This document shows, in pieces, positions 36,040-45,191 of a DNA stretch of 64,000 nt. Under the pieces are notes generated by a model. The model was not told where the DNA came from and ran no database searches. It saw only the letters and a list, made by a program, of their open reading frames with translations. Position numbers and translations under genes: made by a program. Numbering within the stretch: the stretch's first letter is position 1; each line of letters starts with the position of its first letter. Origin of the DNA: Terriglobales bacterium (GTDB lineage: Bacteria; Acidobacteriota; Terriglobia; Terriglobales; Acidobacteriaceae); NCBI GenBank assembly GCA_025451215.1, contig JANWKU010000181.1, positions 1-64,000 on the forward strand, in the 5' to 3' direction.

Positions 36040-37050
36040 CTACTTTTGCAGCGTCTCAAGTTGCGCTTTTTTACCGTGCTCCGCCATCGCGAAAACAATG
36101 CTCAACGCCAGGTTGAGCGCCTCGCGACCGTCTTCCACTGAAACCAAAGGTTTTGAGCGCTTCCGCACGCACTCCAGAAATGATTTCAACTCCGCCTGTA
36201 ATGGCTCCTCGGCCTGCAACTCAGGCTTATTGATTTTGATTTGCGGATTCGCCGAAGGTTCGCCCGAACCACCCTCGCCGCCAACACTGAATACCAAAAC
36301 GTCCTGCCGACTGTAATCCAGTGATATGTACTGCCCCGGCTGGAAGAAGCGCAACTTCCGCACCAGTTCGGTTGAAACCCGGCTGGCGGTGAAGTTCGCC
36401 ACGCAGCCAGACTCAAACTCCAGCCGCACATTCGCGATGTCTACCTTGCGGGAAAGGATCGGCAATCCCACTGCCCGGATCTCCTTCACCTGCGAGCGCG
36501 CAAGCGAAAGCACAATATCCAGATCATGAATCATCAGGTCCAGCACCACGTCCACATCCAGAGATCGCGGGCTGAACATGCTCAGGCGATGCACTTCGAA
36601 AAACATGGGCTGCGTAACCAGCGGCACAGTCGCGCGAACCGCGGGATTGAACCGTTCCAAATGCCCCACCTGAACCACACGCTTAAGTTGCTGCGCAAGC
36701 CGCACGATTTCATCTGCCTCGGCCAACGAAGGCGCCAGCGGCTTTTCCACCAGAACGTCAATTCCTGATTCCATCAGAGAGCGCGATACTTCAAGGTGGC
36801 TCACAGTTGGCACAACCACCGAAGCCGCCTGCACCTCGTTATAAGTAGCAATCAATTGCTCGACTGAGCCGAAGGCGCGGCAGCCGAATTCTTTCGCCAG
36901 CAGGTCCGCTCGTGCCAGGTCGGTGTCAACAATCCCAGCCAGCCTTACCGCTTCGCCTTGCTTTGCCAGCTTGTCGTAAACGCGCGCGTGATTGCGCCCA
37001 AACGCCCCCGCGCCAATCACAGCAACCGTAATTAAATTCTTATCGCTCAG
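36040..37050 (-). CDS. Gfo/Idh/MocA-family NAD(P)-dependent oxidoreductase, probable CTG start
   Basis: About 336 residues. Rossmann loop VIGAGAFGRNHARVY, the EKPLAPSLAEADEIV lysine motif and GHLERFNPA, DLMIHDLDIVLSL. The obvious GTG at 37020 would cut off the first beta strand (LITVAV), so I place the start at a CTG at 37050 with AAGGA seven bases upstream, giving SDKNLITVAVIGAG; no ATG, GTG or TTG lies between. GHLERFNPA resembles UDP-GlcNAc 3-dehydrogenase-type members (as in GnnA), which is a suggestion only. Lies next to the GDP-mannose genes, so a nucleotide-sugar role is reasonable. Confidence 0.85.
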   Translation of the reverse strand: MSDKNLITVAVIGAGAFGRNHARVYDKLAKQGEAVRLAGIVDTDLARADLLAKEFGCRAFGSVEQLIATYNEVQAASVVVPTVSHLEVSRSLMESGIDVLVEKPLAPSLAEADEIVRLAQQLKRVVQVGHLERFNPAVRATVPLVTQPMFFEVHRLSMFSPRSLDVDVVLDLMIHDLDIVLSLARSQVKEIRAVGLPILSRKVDIANVRLEFESGCVANFTASRVSTELVRKLRFFQPGQYISLDYSRQDVLVFSVGGEGGSGEPSANPQIKINKPELQAEEPLQAELKSFLECVRKRSKPLVSVEDGREALNLALSIVFAMAEHGKKAQLETLQK

Positions 37051-37157
37051 GAATGGTCCTTGCTATTCAAGTCGAGGTAAAGATTACAACATCAGCACGA
37101 AATGGAAAAATTTGCGGAAAATTGTTCGGGAGTTGCCCTTTCGTCAGAGCCGATCGT

Positions 37158-38588
37158 CTAAGCATTCTCGACAAACGCCTTGGCGTTAGCAAGGATTTCA
37201 CTCACCAGCGCAGGTGACGCCGCCTCACTGTAAACACGCAGCAGCGGCTCGGTGCCCGAAGCGCGGAAAAGCACCCACGGCTCGGCGCCGTTTCCATCGG
37301 ATGGAATGTTCAGAAAGAATTTCACTCCATCCATGTTTTCCTTGCGCAGAACGGAACTCTTGCCGAGTTTGTTCGTCGTTTCCGCTTTGGCGCGCGTAAT
37401 CGCGCTTTGCTTTACTTCTTCGGGACTGTGCAGATCCAACCGCCCGTAATGGTGCGCTCCAAATTCTTTTTGCAGGTCCGCGACCAGTTGGCCGAGCGGT
37501 TTACCTTCTTCAGCCATTACGTTCGCGAGCAGCAATGAATTCAGCACGCCATCTCGCTCCGGCAGATAGCGTGAATAGCCGATTCCGCCGGACTCTTCGC
37601 CGCCAATCACGATTTCGCGCTCCATCATCAGATCGGCAATGTACTTAAATCCAATGCAGCATTCATTCAATTTGCGTCCATGCTTTGCCGCAATGCGGTC
37701 GAGCATTTTTGTCGTGTTAAAGGCCCGCACCACTTCGCCCGGCCACTTCTTGCGCTCCAGCAGCCAGCGCAGCAGCACCGAAAAAATCTTGTGCGAATCC
37801 ACAAAGCTGCCATCTTCCGCAACCGCTCCAATGCGGTCGGCGTCACCATCGGTGGCAAACCCCGCATGGCATTTTTCTTTTCTCACCGTCTCCTGCAGCA
37901 GCGCCACATGCGGCTCAATCGGCTCCGGATTAATCCCCGGAAACAGCGGATTCAGCTCCTGCCGGATGGCCACATGCTGAATGCCATTGTTGGAAAATAT
38001 CTGCGGCAAAATCCCGCGCCCCGATCCATGCATCGCATCCACCGCGAATTTGAACTTCGCCTTCGCAATCAGCTCCATGTCAGCAAACCGGCAAATCGCT
38101 TCCATGTACGGAGTCTTCAAGTCCACTTCGGTGATGTTCGCGCTCTTCCCATTCGGCATAGCAGCGGCATGTAACTCCCGCTCAATCACTTTCATGATGG
38201 CGGGCGTCGCCGAGCCGCCAAATTTTCCCTTGAACTTCACTCCATTCCAGTTCCAGGGATTATGGCTCGATGTCACCACAACTCCGCCGGCCGCGCCTTG
38301 TTGCTTCACCGCCAGCGAAATCGCCGGAGTAGGAACATAGTCGGCCGCAAGTTTCACGGCGATTCCCGCCGCCGCCAGTACTTCCGCGACAATGCGCGCA
38401 GCGTTCTTTGAAGCAAAGCGCGTGTCATAGCCGATGATCACGCCCCGCCGGGAATCTTCTTCCTTGAGTACATAGGACGAAATGGCCCCCGCTACCCGCC
38501 GCACATTCGCAAACGTGAAATCGTCGGCGATCACTCCGCGCCAGCCGTCGGTGCCGAACTTGATTGGGGTCGGGCTCTCGTTGGTCAT
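37158..38588 (-). CDS. phosphoglucomutase/phosphomannomutase family protein
   Basis: 476 residues. N-terminal FGTDGWRGVIADDFTFANVR, phosphoserine loop VVTSSHNPWNWNG with catalytic Ser108, metal loop FATDGDADRIGAV, sugar loop GGEESGGIGYSRY and phosphate loop FRASGTEPLLRVY. All four alpha-D-phosphohexomutase regions are present. Between manA and manC activities it would convert mannose-6-phosphate to mannose-1-phosphate; glucose-phosphate activity is possible. Same strand as manC and manA, 87 bp of hairpin repeat behind manC. Confidence 0.93.
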   Translation of the reverse strand: MTNESPTPIKFGTDGWRGVIADDFTFANVRRVAGAISSYVLKEEDSRRGVIIGYDTRFASKNAARIVAEVLAAAGIAVKLAADYVPTPAISLAVKQQGAAGGVVVTSSHNPWNWNGVKFKGKFGGSATPAIMKVIERELHAAAMPNGKSANITEVDLKTPYMEAICRFADMELIAKAKFKFAVDAMHGSGRGILPQIFSNNGIQHVAIRQELNPLFPGINPEPIEPHVALLQETVRKEKCHAGFATDGDADRIGAVAEDGSFVDSHKIFSVLLRWLLERKKWPGEVVRAFNTTKMLDRIAAKHGRKLNECCIGFKYIADLMMEREIVIGGEESGGIGYSRYLPERDGVLNSLLLANVMAEEGKPLGQLVADLQKEFGAHHYGRLDLHSPEEVKQSAITRAKAETTNKLGKSSVLRKENMDGVKFFLNIPSDGNGAEPWVLFRASGTEPLLRVYSEAASPALVSEILANAKAFVENA

Positions 38589-38597
38589 GAATTCCAG

Positions 38598-38670
38598 TCG
38601 TTGGTCGTTCGCTCTTGGTCGTTGGCTCTTAGCTGTTGGCCAAAGACCAACGACCAGAGGCCAACGACGA
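38598..38670. repeat. TTGGTCGTTGGC-type hairpin repeat between manC and the phosphohexomutase gene
   Basis: Direct and inverted copies of TGGTCGTTGG and CCAACGACCA fill the gap between the two genes, for example 38600-38629 (direct copies) and the inverted CCAACGACCA near 38647. Could fold into a long hairpin in the manC-to-mutase transcript. The CCAACGACCA unit also appears inside the dnaG insert near 62697. Confidence 0.65.
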
Positions 38671-38675
38671 TTTTT

Positions 38676-39788
38676 TCAAACCAGCTTCTTCAATTTCTTC
38701 TCATCCAGATACTTCACTACTTTGCCCACATCTTGCGCCTGTTCGCGCGTGGTGATCAGCAAGGCGTCGTCTGTCTCCACTACTACCAAATTATTCACGC
38801 CAACTGCCGCCACAAACTTGCCCGGCACATGCAGATAATTCCCGCTCGCGTTCAACGTGAAGATGCCCTGTGCCTCGATCAGGTTGCCGTCCGCGGGCTG
38901 CTGCTTTGCCTCGTGGTGCTCATGCAGCGCCGTCCACGAGCCCAGGTCGTTCCATCCAAAATCCGCGGGCAGGCAATAGATGCTTGATCCCTGCTCGCCT
39001 TTGGCCGAACGCGGCTCCAGAACCGCATAGTCAATGCTGATGTTTTCGCACTTCGGATAAAGCCGCTTAAAAGTGCTGGCGAATTTCTTCGTTCCGAAGG
39101 TCGCCGCAATCTGTTCCAAAATCAGCGCGGTCTTCGGCAAGTGTTCGCGCAGAGCATTCGCCAGCGTTCGCGCGCTCCACAAAAACATTCCGCTGTTCCA
39201 GAAGTAGTTGCCTTCGCTTACAAACCCGGCAGCGCGCACGGCGTCAGGCTTTTCGGTAAACCGCCGCACTCGCGAAGTTTCCGTATCGTAAGCCGCGCCG
39301 ACTTCGATGTAGCCGTATCCAGTTTCCGGCCGCGTCGGGCGAATTCCCAGCACAACAATATTTTCCGCAGCAGCCGCGATCTCCGCGCTCTTCTCAATTG
39401 TCCGGCGATAAGCCTTTTCATCGCTGATGACTTGGTCTGAAGGGAACATGCCAATGACCGCTTCGGGATTCAGCCTGAGCAAAATAAAAGCCGCCAGCCC
39501 AATCGCAGGAGCGGTGTTGCGTCCGACAGGTTCAGCAATAATTTGTTTTTTATTGACTTTGGAAACTTGCCGCCCAATTTCCTTTTGCGAGTCTTCGTTG
39601 GTAATGACCCAGAAGTTCTCTGCCGCGGACAACGGCAGCAGCCTCGCCACCGTCTGCTGGATCATCGTCTGCTTGCCGTCCAGCGCAAGCAGTTGCTTGG
39701 CTTTGCGCTTGCGGCTCAGTGGCCAAAAGCGCGTGCCGCGACCTCCAGCCAAAATCACGGGATAAAAATTTGCAGGTTTTTTATTCAC
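38676..39788 (-). CDS. manC: mannose-1-phosphate guanylyltransferase
   Basis: 370 residues. Nucleotidyltransferase loop LAGGRGTRFWPLSRKRKAKQ, then GRNTAPAIGLAAFIL, FPSDQVISDEKAY, GYGYIEVG, FTEKPD and WNSGMFLW, all typical of GDP-mannose pyrophosphorylase (single-domain, no fused isomerase). Makes GDP-mannose for glycan synthesis. Between manA (upstream) and the phosphohexomutase (downstream) on one strand, which gives the three-step route from fructose-6-phosphate to GDP-mannose. Confidence 0.96.
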   Translation of the reverse strand: MNKKPANFYPVILAGGRGTRFWPLSRKRKAKQLLALDGKQTMIQQTVARLLPLSAAENFWVITNEDSQKEIGRQVSKVNKKQIIAEPVGRNTAPAIGLAAFILLRLNPEAVIGMFPSDQVISDEKAYRRTIEKSAEIAAAAENIVVLGIRPTRPETGYGYIEVGAAYDTETSRVRRFTEKPDAVRAAGFVSEGNYFWNSGMFLWSARTLANALREHLPKTALILEQIAATFGTKKFASTFKRLYPKCENISIDYAVLEPRSAKGEQGSSIYCLPADFGWNDLGSWTALHEHHEAKQQPADGNLIEAQGIFTLNASGNYLHVPGKFVAAVGVNNLVVVETDDALLITTREQAQDVGKVVKYLDEKKLKKLV

Positions 39789-39807
39789 GCAGTTTTCACT
39801 TGAGAAT

Positions 39808-40809
39808 CTAAATTTGTATTTGCGGCTCTTGCAGCGCCGCTCCCGGCACCGCCGACTTCAAAAATTCTACCGACCCTAGCGGCCGCACGAGAAACTCTTC
39901 CGCGCTGGCCGGCACAACCACCGAATCTCCCCGTGCAAGCGTAACCGCCTCCACTCCATCGGCTTCCACAACGGCTGTCCCTTCAATCGCCACCAGAATC
40001 TGCACCGACGATTTCCCAGAATCATCGCGCGTCGAAAAATCGTGAGGCGCATTCATCTCAAACCGGTCCACCGCGAAGTACGGGGCCGCGATCAGCGCCG
40101 AATGCCGGTTCCCGCTACCGTTCAAATCCACCGACGCCAGCTTTATCACCTTGCCCGCCGCAGCCTTCTCTTTCACCGCAGCCAGGCCATCCTTCAAATG
40201 CAACTCCCGCGGACGCCCATAATCATAAAGCCGGTATGTAATGTCCGACTGTTGTTGCGTTTCCACAATAATGGAATTTGGCCCCAAGGTATGAACGGTT
40301 CCCCCGGCCACATAAATCATCTCGCCCTGGAACACATCCACCCAGTTCAAAAGCTCCTCCGCGCGGTTCTGGTGGATTGATTTCTCAAACTCCGCGCGCG
40401 TCACTCCAGCCTTCAATCCCAGCCCAATCTGCGCTCCCGGCTTGGCATACGCCACATACCAGCACTCGGTTTTTCCCCAGGGCTGGCCGATCTGCCGCGC
40501 CAGTTCATCATCCGGATGCACCTGCACGGAAAGTTTTTCGTGAGGAAACAGGAATTTCACCAGCAGCGGAAACCGCCGCTCATCGCGTGCCGCGTCTCCC
40601 ACCAGTTCGCGGCCATATTGCGAACTCAACTCAGCCAAAGATTTCCCCGCCAGCGCCCCATTCGCCACTTTGCAATGGTCCCCAGTCAGCCACGACTCCC
40701 CAATTTTCTCGCTAAAAGTTTGCCTTGGATAAATCGGCGAAAGGTCCGTCGTGCCCCACGGACGCGGATCGAACAGCGGAGACATCAATAAAGGGTAGAG
40801 TGTTCCCAT
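39808..40809 (-). CDS. manA: mannose-6-phosphate isomerase, class I
   Basis: 333 residues from the ATG at 40809; the frame continues upstream to 40869 but the added Cys-rich residues are unlikely. Zinc ligands in VQVHPDDELA, KTECWYV and GTVHTLG. FEKIGESWLTGDHCKVANG-like N-terminus and short length match the bacterial short PMI type. Interconverts fructose-6-phosphate and mannose-6-phosphate. 19 bp upstream of manC, so co-transcribed. Confidence 0.93.
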   Translation of the reverse strand: MGTLYPLLMSPLFDPRPWGTTDLSPIYPRQTFSEKIGESWLTGDHCKVANGALAGKSLAELSSQYGRELVGDAARDERRFPLLVKFLFPHEKLSVQVHPDDELARQIGQPWGKTECWYVAYAKPGAQIGLGLKAGVTRAEFEKSIHQNRAEELLNWVDVFQGEMIYVAGGTVHTLGPNSIIVETQQQSDITYRLYDYGRPRELHLKDGLAAVKEKAAAGKVIKLASVDLNGSGNRHSALIAAPYFAVDRFEMNAPHDFSTRDDSGKSSVQILVAIEGTAVVEADGVEAVTLARGDSVVVPASAEEFLVRPLGSVEFLKSAVPGAALQEPQIQI

Positions 40810-40947
40810 GTAGTCAGAAAGGCACACGGAATCCAGACAAGAACAGCAGTACAACCTGGCCCCGAGCACCCCGTCCCGCCCTTAGACGCAATCAGCCGTC
40901 AACAGGCTGCCCGGTTCCATCAATCTTTACCGCTTTACAGCACGCTC

Positions 40948-42150
40948 TTATAGGGATGACACGAACTTTCGGATGCCCTCAAGCCCCCGGTCCAGCTCTG
41001 CCTGCGAGGTCGCGTAGGAAATCCGCACATGCTCATTCGTCCCAAATCCTTCACCCGCGACGGTCGCCACATGGGCCTCCCGCAGCAACCCGCTGGCAAA
41101 GTCGCTAGCGGTTTTCACGCTGCCCTTGCCGAGGAACGCCGAAATGTTCGGATAAACATAGAACGCCCCTTCCGGCATGTTGCATTGCACGCCGGGAATG
41201 GCCCGCAGCCCCTTCACGATATGGTCGCGCAACTTGATGTACTCCGCCCGCATCTCCTGCACGCACTCCTGCGGACCTTGCAACGCCGCGACCGCCGCCT
41301 TCTGCACAATGGAAGTCGGGTTTGACGTGGACTGCCCCTGCAGCTTCGCCATCGCGCTCACCAGCTTCGCCGGAGCCAGCCCATATCCCAGCCGCCATCC
41401 CGTCATCGCATAGGTTTTGGAGAGCGATCCGCAGACAAAAATCCGCTCGTGATATTCACGCAGCGAACCCACGGAAAAGTTCTTCCCCGTGTAATTCAGA
41501 TACACGTAGCATTCGTCTGAGAGCACCCAGATGCCGCGCTCCGCCGCGAAGCGCACCACTTCCGTCTGGTCTTCCGGAGACATGACCGCTCCCGAAGGGT
41601 TCGACGGCGAGTTCAGAATAATCAGCTTCGTTCGAGGCGTCACCAGCCGCGCCACCATATCAGCGGTCACACGGAAGTTTTGCGATTCGTCGCTTTGCAG
41701 CAGCACGCAATTCCCGCCCGCATAGCGCACTATGTCTTTGAACGAAACCCAATAAGGCACCGGCAGGATGACTTCATCGCCGTGGTCCACCAGCACCTGG
41801 ATGGCATTAAACAGCACGTGCTTACCACCCACTGAAGCGATGGCCTCTTCACGCTTGTAGCCGGAACCAAAATCCGCACCGTGCCGCTGCACAATCGCAT
41901 CGCGCAACTCATTCGTGCCACCCACAGCGGTGTAACGGGTGAAATTTCCCTGGATGGCCGCAATCGCCGCATCCTTAATATGCTGCGGAGTCGTAAAGTG
42001 CGGCTCTCCCGCCGTCAGGTCCACCACTTTGATTCCCTGTTGCCGCAGTTTGTCGGCTTCCGCCGCCGCCGCCATCGTGGCGGAGGGCTCAATGCGCCCA
42101 ATCCGCTCGGCAAATTTCAACGCTGCTGGTGCTTCCGTTACTGGAGTCAT
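40948..42150 (-). CDS. class I/II aminotransferase, aspartate aminotransferase-like
   Basis: 400 residues from the ATG at 42150 with AAGAGGAAA upstream. IKVVDLTAGEPHFTTPQHIK, SPSNPSGAVMSPEDQ, LSDECYVYLNYTG, the PLP lysine in SLSKTYAMTGWRLGYG and the C-terminal VRISYATSQAELDRGLEGIR identify the AspC/AAT type-Ib subgroup common in bacteria. Transaminates aspartate and 2-oxoglutarate; other substrates cannot be excluded. The frame is open through a 15-bp-period repeat before the ATG, which I exclude. Confidence 0.93.
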   Translation of the reverse strand: MTPVTEAPAALKFAERIGRIEPSATMAAAAEADKLRQQGIKVVDLTAGEPHFTTPQHIKDAAIAAIQGNFTRYTAVGGTNELRDAIVQRHGADFGSGYKREEAIASVGGKHVLFNAIQVLVDHGDEVILPVPYWVSFKDIVRYAGGNCVLLQSDESQNFRVTADMVARLVTPRTKLIILNSPSNPSGAVMSPEDQTEVVRFAAERGIWVLSDECYVYLNYTGKNFSVGSLREYHERIFVCGSLSKTYAMTGWRLGYGLAPAKLVSAMAKLQGQSTSNPTSIVQKAAVAALQGPQECVQEMRAEYIKLRDHIVKGLRAIPGVQCNMPEGAFYVYPNISAFLGKGSVKTASDFASGLLREAHVATVAGEGFGTNEHVRISYATSQAELDRGLEGIRKFVSSL

Positions 42151-42174
42151 TTTCCTCTTCCTGCCTTCTAAAAT

Positions 42175-42250
42175 CTTTCTTTCGTCAATCTGATTTTCAT
42201 CAATCTTGCTTGCGTCGCTTTGCTTTCGTTGATCCTGTTTTTGCCGATCC
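42175..42250. repeat. degenerate ~15-bp tandem repeat at the coaD 3' end
   Basis: On the plus strand, units such as TTTCGTCAATCTGA, TTTTCATCAATCTTGC, TTGCGTCGCTTTGC and TTTCGTTGATCCTG follow one another with a 14-16 bp period. They span the last ~15 codons of coaD and the gap to the aminotransferase gene, and they encode the Lys/Arg/Ser-rich tail of CoaD. Confidence 0.55.
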
Positions 42251-42769
42251 CGCTCTCGCCGGCTCGGCACGTTGTAATTTGAACGCCGGATCAAATTTTT
42301 CCCTGAGCCGCTGTTCCACCATCTCCGGAACCAGCCCCTGAATATTCCCGCCCAGCCGCGCCACTTCCCGCACCAGCCGCGAACTCAGGTACGAGTACTT
42401 CTCCGCCGGCATCATGAAAACCGTTTCCAGCTCCGGATGCAGCTTGCGATTCATCAGCGCCATCTGCAATTCGTACTCATAATCGCTGATCGCCCGGATC
42501 CCGCGCAAAATCCCCGTTGCTCCTACTTTAATCGCGTAATCCACCGTCAGCCCATCGAAAGTATCGATGCGCACGTTCTTAAATTTCGTAGTCAACTCTT
42601 CCAGCATGTAGCGCCGCACAGGGACGCTAAATAGCGGATTCTTTTCGGGATTCCGCAGGATCGCGACCACCAGTTCATCGAAAATCTTGCTGCCGCGCTC
42701 AATCAGATCCAAATGCCCGTTGGTCAGCGGATCAAACGACCCCGGATAAATAGCGGTAATTTTCTTCAA
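42200..42769 (-). CDS. coaD: phosphopantetheine adenylyltransferase
   Basis: 189 residues from a TTG at 42769 (another TTG lies one codon earlier), with GAAGGG upstream, giving the family start KKITAIYPGSFDPLTNGHLD. SSRLVREVARLGGNIQGLVP, the TGILRGIRAISDYEYELQMA and LMNRKLHPELETVFMMPAEK segments are diagnostic. It joins 4'-phosphopantetheine and ATP to dephospho-CoA. Normal length is near 160; the extra ~28 C-terminal residues (EPARAGSAKTGSTKAKRRKQ) come from a tandem repeat and are probably disordered. Confidence 0.95.
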   Translation of the reverse strand: MKKITAIYPGSFDPLTNGHLDLIERGSKIFDELVVAILRNPEKNPLFSVPVRRYMLEELTTKFKNVRIDTFDGLTVDYAIKVGATGILRGIRAISDYEYELQMALMNRKLHPELETVFMMPAEKYSYLSSRLVREVARLGGNIQGLVPEMVEQRLREKFDPAFKLQRAEPARAGSAKTGSTKAKRRKQD

Positions 42770-43135
42770 CAAACCCTTCTTTCGTCCAGAAAAACCATCC
42801 CGCAGCCGCCGAATTCGCTGGATCATGCTCGGCGTAAACCGCTGGAACCGCGCCACTTCCTGCCCGCGCCGAACGCTGATGGCAGAAAGCGCTACCGAAT
42901 GAAGCCAACCGTAAGAAGATTGTATTCGGCCAGCAAGAAGGATGGCAATGGCGGCCCAACAGTGATATCGCAGCCCCGGCTCGTTAGTCCAGGTCTCAGA
43001 TTCCCGCGCCGGGCAAAGTCCGCCTCACACAAAATAAGGCCACGATGCATACGCACCGTGGCCCTTTTTCGATGAGCAATGTAGGCGCGGGCGTCCCCGC
43101 CCGTGCAATTCCGGCCAGCGCCCAAGTCCTTACTT
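42770..43135. other. 366-bp intergenic region with terminator
   Basis: Between coaD and the DEAD-box helicase gene, both leftward. Near the helicase stop it holds a strong bidirectional hairpin (43038-43063) and, just beside it, GCGGGCGTCCCCGCCCGT (43089-43106), a small hairpin repeat. The remainder should carry the coaD promoter; I see no clear hexamers. The coaD frame is open through part of it without a better start. Confidence 0.45.
43038..43063 (-). terminator. bidirectional intrinsic terminator after the DEAD-box helicase gene
   Basis: GGCCACG (43038-43044) pairs with CGTGGCC (43057-43063), extended inside by TGC/GCA across one mismatch. On the minus strand it is followed by TTATTTTG, right behind the helicase gene; on the plus strand by CTTTTTC. 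Good intrinsic terminator in both directions. Confidence 0.75.
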
Positions 43136-44335
43136 CTAAGTAAATATCTCCCCCGGGAGCGCCGTTAACGTGCGCGACGCCAGTTCGCTCGCACGATTCC
43201 GCGGCGGAGGGACAAAGCTATTTTGTCCAACCTGCTTGCGTTCAATGCGCAGCTTAAGCGCGCGCTCAATCTGGCGAAGTTCGGTCACTTCGATGCCGGC
43301 CACAATCGTAGTCGCCAGCCCGCGCGTGCCCATACGTCCGGTACGTCCGACGCGATGGATGAAATCCTCGGCCATGTTAGGAAGATCGTAGTTGATGACG
43401 TGCGCGACTTCGTTCACGTGAATGCCGCGCGATGCCAGATCAGTAGCAACCAGCACCTGAAATTCACCGCCGTCGAAACCGGCCAGCGCGCTATTGCGTT
43501 GCGATTGCGTGCGGTCGCCGTGAATCATGGCGACGGTAAAGCCATCCCGCGCCAGACTCTTGGCAATGCGCTCGGTCCCGCGCTTGGTGCGGGCGAAGAC
43601 GAGAGTTTGTCCCTTCTCGGAGTAGAGCAGGTGGCGAAGCACATCCGCTTTCTCTGCGGCGGCGACTTCAAAAGCCTGCAATTCGACGGTTTCCGCGGGC
43701 TTCAAAGTTGATCCCAGCGCGACCCGCACCGGGTTCCGCATGTATTCATTCACCAGTCCCGCGACCGAAGCTTCGAGCGTCGCCGAAAAGCAAAGCGTCT
43801 GGCGCTGCCGGGGCAGCACGGCGACAATGCGGCGAATTGCGGGAAGGAATCCCATATCGAGCATGCGGTCAGCTTCATCGAGCACCAGCATGGTGATGTG
43901 GCTTAAGTCCACCAATCGGCGCGAGAGAAAATCCTGCAAGCGGCCGGGCGTTGCGACGATCATCGTGGTGCCGGAGCGAAGCGACTGGATCTGCCGTTTT
44001 TCGGGCATTCCGCCAATAACCAGTGCCGCTGGCAGCGTTGACTTGCCGCGCACAGCTTCATATTGCTCATGCACCTGCATGGCTAATTCGCGCGTGGGAA
44101 CCAGAATAAGTGTTTCCACATTGCGGGTGGATTTCGTCCGCAGTTGCCCCTCAATAATGGGGATAAGGAAGGCCAGGGTTTTGCCTGTTCCGGTTTGCGC
44201 GGTGGCCATAATATCTTTTCCGGCAATGGCTTGAGGAATGGTTTCCGCCTGAATGGGCGTTGGGGTTACAAAGTTGGCATTGGCCAGCCTCTGCTGAAGT
44301 TCAGCAGAGAATGGCATTTCTGAAAAGCTTTTCAT
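43136..44335 (-). CDS. DEAD-box ATP-dependent RNA helicase
   Basis: 399 residues from the ATG at 44335. All helicase motifs are visible: Q motif region PTPIQAETIPQAIAGKDIMA, motif I AQTGTGKT, PTRELA, motif II VLDEADRML, motif III SAT, and ATDLASRGIHV plus HRVGRTGR. Compact, without a long C-terminal basic tail, so RhlE/RhlB-like rather than DeaD. Unwinds RNA in the cytoplasm, for example in ribosome assembly or cold response. The frame is open 192 bp further upstream without support. Confidence 0.95.
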   Translation of the reverse strand: MKSFSEMPFSAELQQRLANANFVTPTPIQAETIPQAIAGKDIMATAQTGTGKTLAFLIPIIEGQLRTKSTRNVETLILVPTRELAMQVHEQYEAVRGKSTLPAALVIGGMPEKRQIQSLRSGTTMIVATPGRLQDFLSRRLVDLSHITMLVLDEADRMLDMGFLPAIRRIVAVLPRQRQTLCFSATLEASVAGLVNEYMRNPVRVALGSTLKPAETVELQAFEVAAAEKADVLRHLLYSEKGQTLVFARTKRGTERIAKSLARDGFTVAMIHGDRTQSQRNSALAGFDGGEFQVLVATDLASRGIHVNEVAHVINYDLPNMAEDFIHRVGRTGRMGTRGLATTIVAGIEVTELRQIERALKLRIERKQVGQNSFVPPPRNRASELASRTLTALPGEIFT

Positions 44336-44705
44336 TCGAATTGTATCTTTCTGGAGGGCCGTCTCTCGCGAGACGCACATAGTATGCGATTCGCGACTGT
44401 AGATAAAGGAAGCCGCTCGGTCTTGAATTATTTGGCGCTGAAATCGAACGGAGAGAAGGAAGGCGGAAAAAGCGTTGGACCAGAGACTTCGATCGAACCA
44501 CCCGCACCACAAGCAAACCGTGGCCAAAAGTACTGGTACAAGAATAGCACAGTATTGAGTGCAAAACCGTCACTCGTTGCGTGCGGTAGGAACTTAAGTA
44601 ACCTGACGATTCGTACCCGACAGAGGACAGTCGCCCTTGACTGTCCGGTAGAGTGAAGCTCGACATCACCACCACCCTTCCCAAGCGCTATACAATGAGC
44701 GCTTT

Positions 44706-45191
44706 ATGACAGATTGGGCAAGACATACCGGACTGAGCCGGGCGGCTCTTATCAACTCCGTGCGGACGGCCATAGCCACTGTCGCCTCGCTGCTTTTGGC
44801 CCGTAGCCTGAAGCTTCCGGAATTTTACTGGGCGCCGATTTCGACCATTGTGATCATGCTCTCGACCATTAATCCGTTGACGGTAGCATGGCAGCGTTTT
44901 GCCGGCACGGCATTGGGCGCAGACCTGGGCGCGCTGATCGCGACATTCATCGGCTCCAACTGGATAATCTACGGAGTCGGAATCGTTGTCTGCGGAATTT
45001 TGTGCGCTCTTTTGCGGCTGGGCAGCGCGTATCGCTTCGCCGCAATCACGCTGAGCATTGTGCTGCTCATCGCGCACGAAAGGGCTCCGTGGATTGTCGC
45101 CGTTCACCGTTTCGTGGAAGTGTCGCTGGGCATAGCGGTGGCGCTGGTGGTCACCATCATTTGGCGTGCGCCAGAAAGTGCGCGAACCTAG
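44706..45191 (+). CDS. FUSC-like integral membrane protein
   Basis: 161 residues with about five hydrophobic helices. ALINSVRTAIATVASLLLAR, LPEFYWAPISTIVIMLSTIN and the conserved WQRFAGTALGADLGALIA follow the pattern of FUSC/aromatic-acid-exporter membrane halves (YccS/AaeB-like), but it lacks the soluble domain. Short stand-alone FUSC-like proteins exist; the transported compound is unknown. Its TAG is directly followed by the ATG of the zinc-finger-like gene. Confidence 0.8.
   Translation: MTDWARHTGLSRAALINSVRTAIATVASLLLARSLKLPEFYWAPISTIVIMLSTINPLTVAWQRFAGTALGADLGALIATFIGSNWIIYGVGIVVCGILCALLRLGSAYRFAAITLSIVLLIAHERAPWIVAVHRFVEVSLGIAVALVVTIIWRAPESART

Noticed and set aside
38598-38670. CRISPR-like spacing in the TTGGTCGTTGGC repeat
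   Set aside because: Units are too short, spacers are not unique and there are no cas genes.
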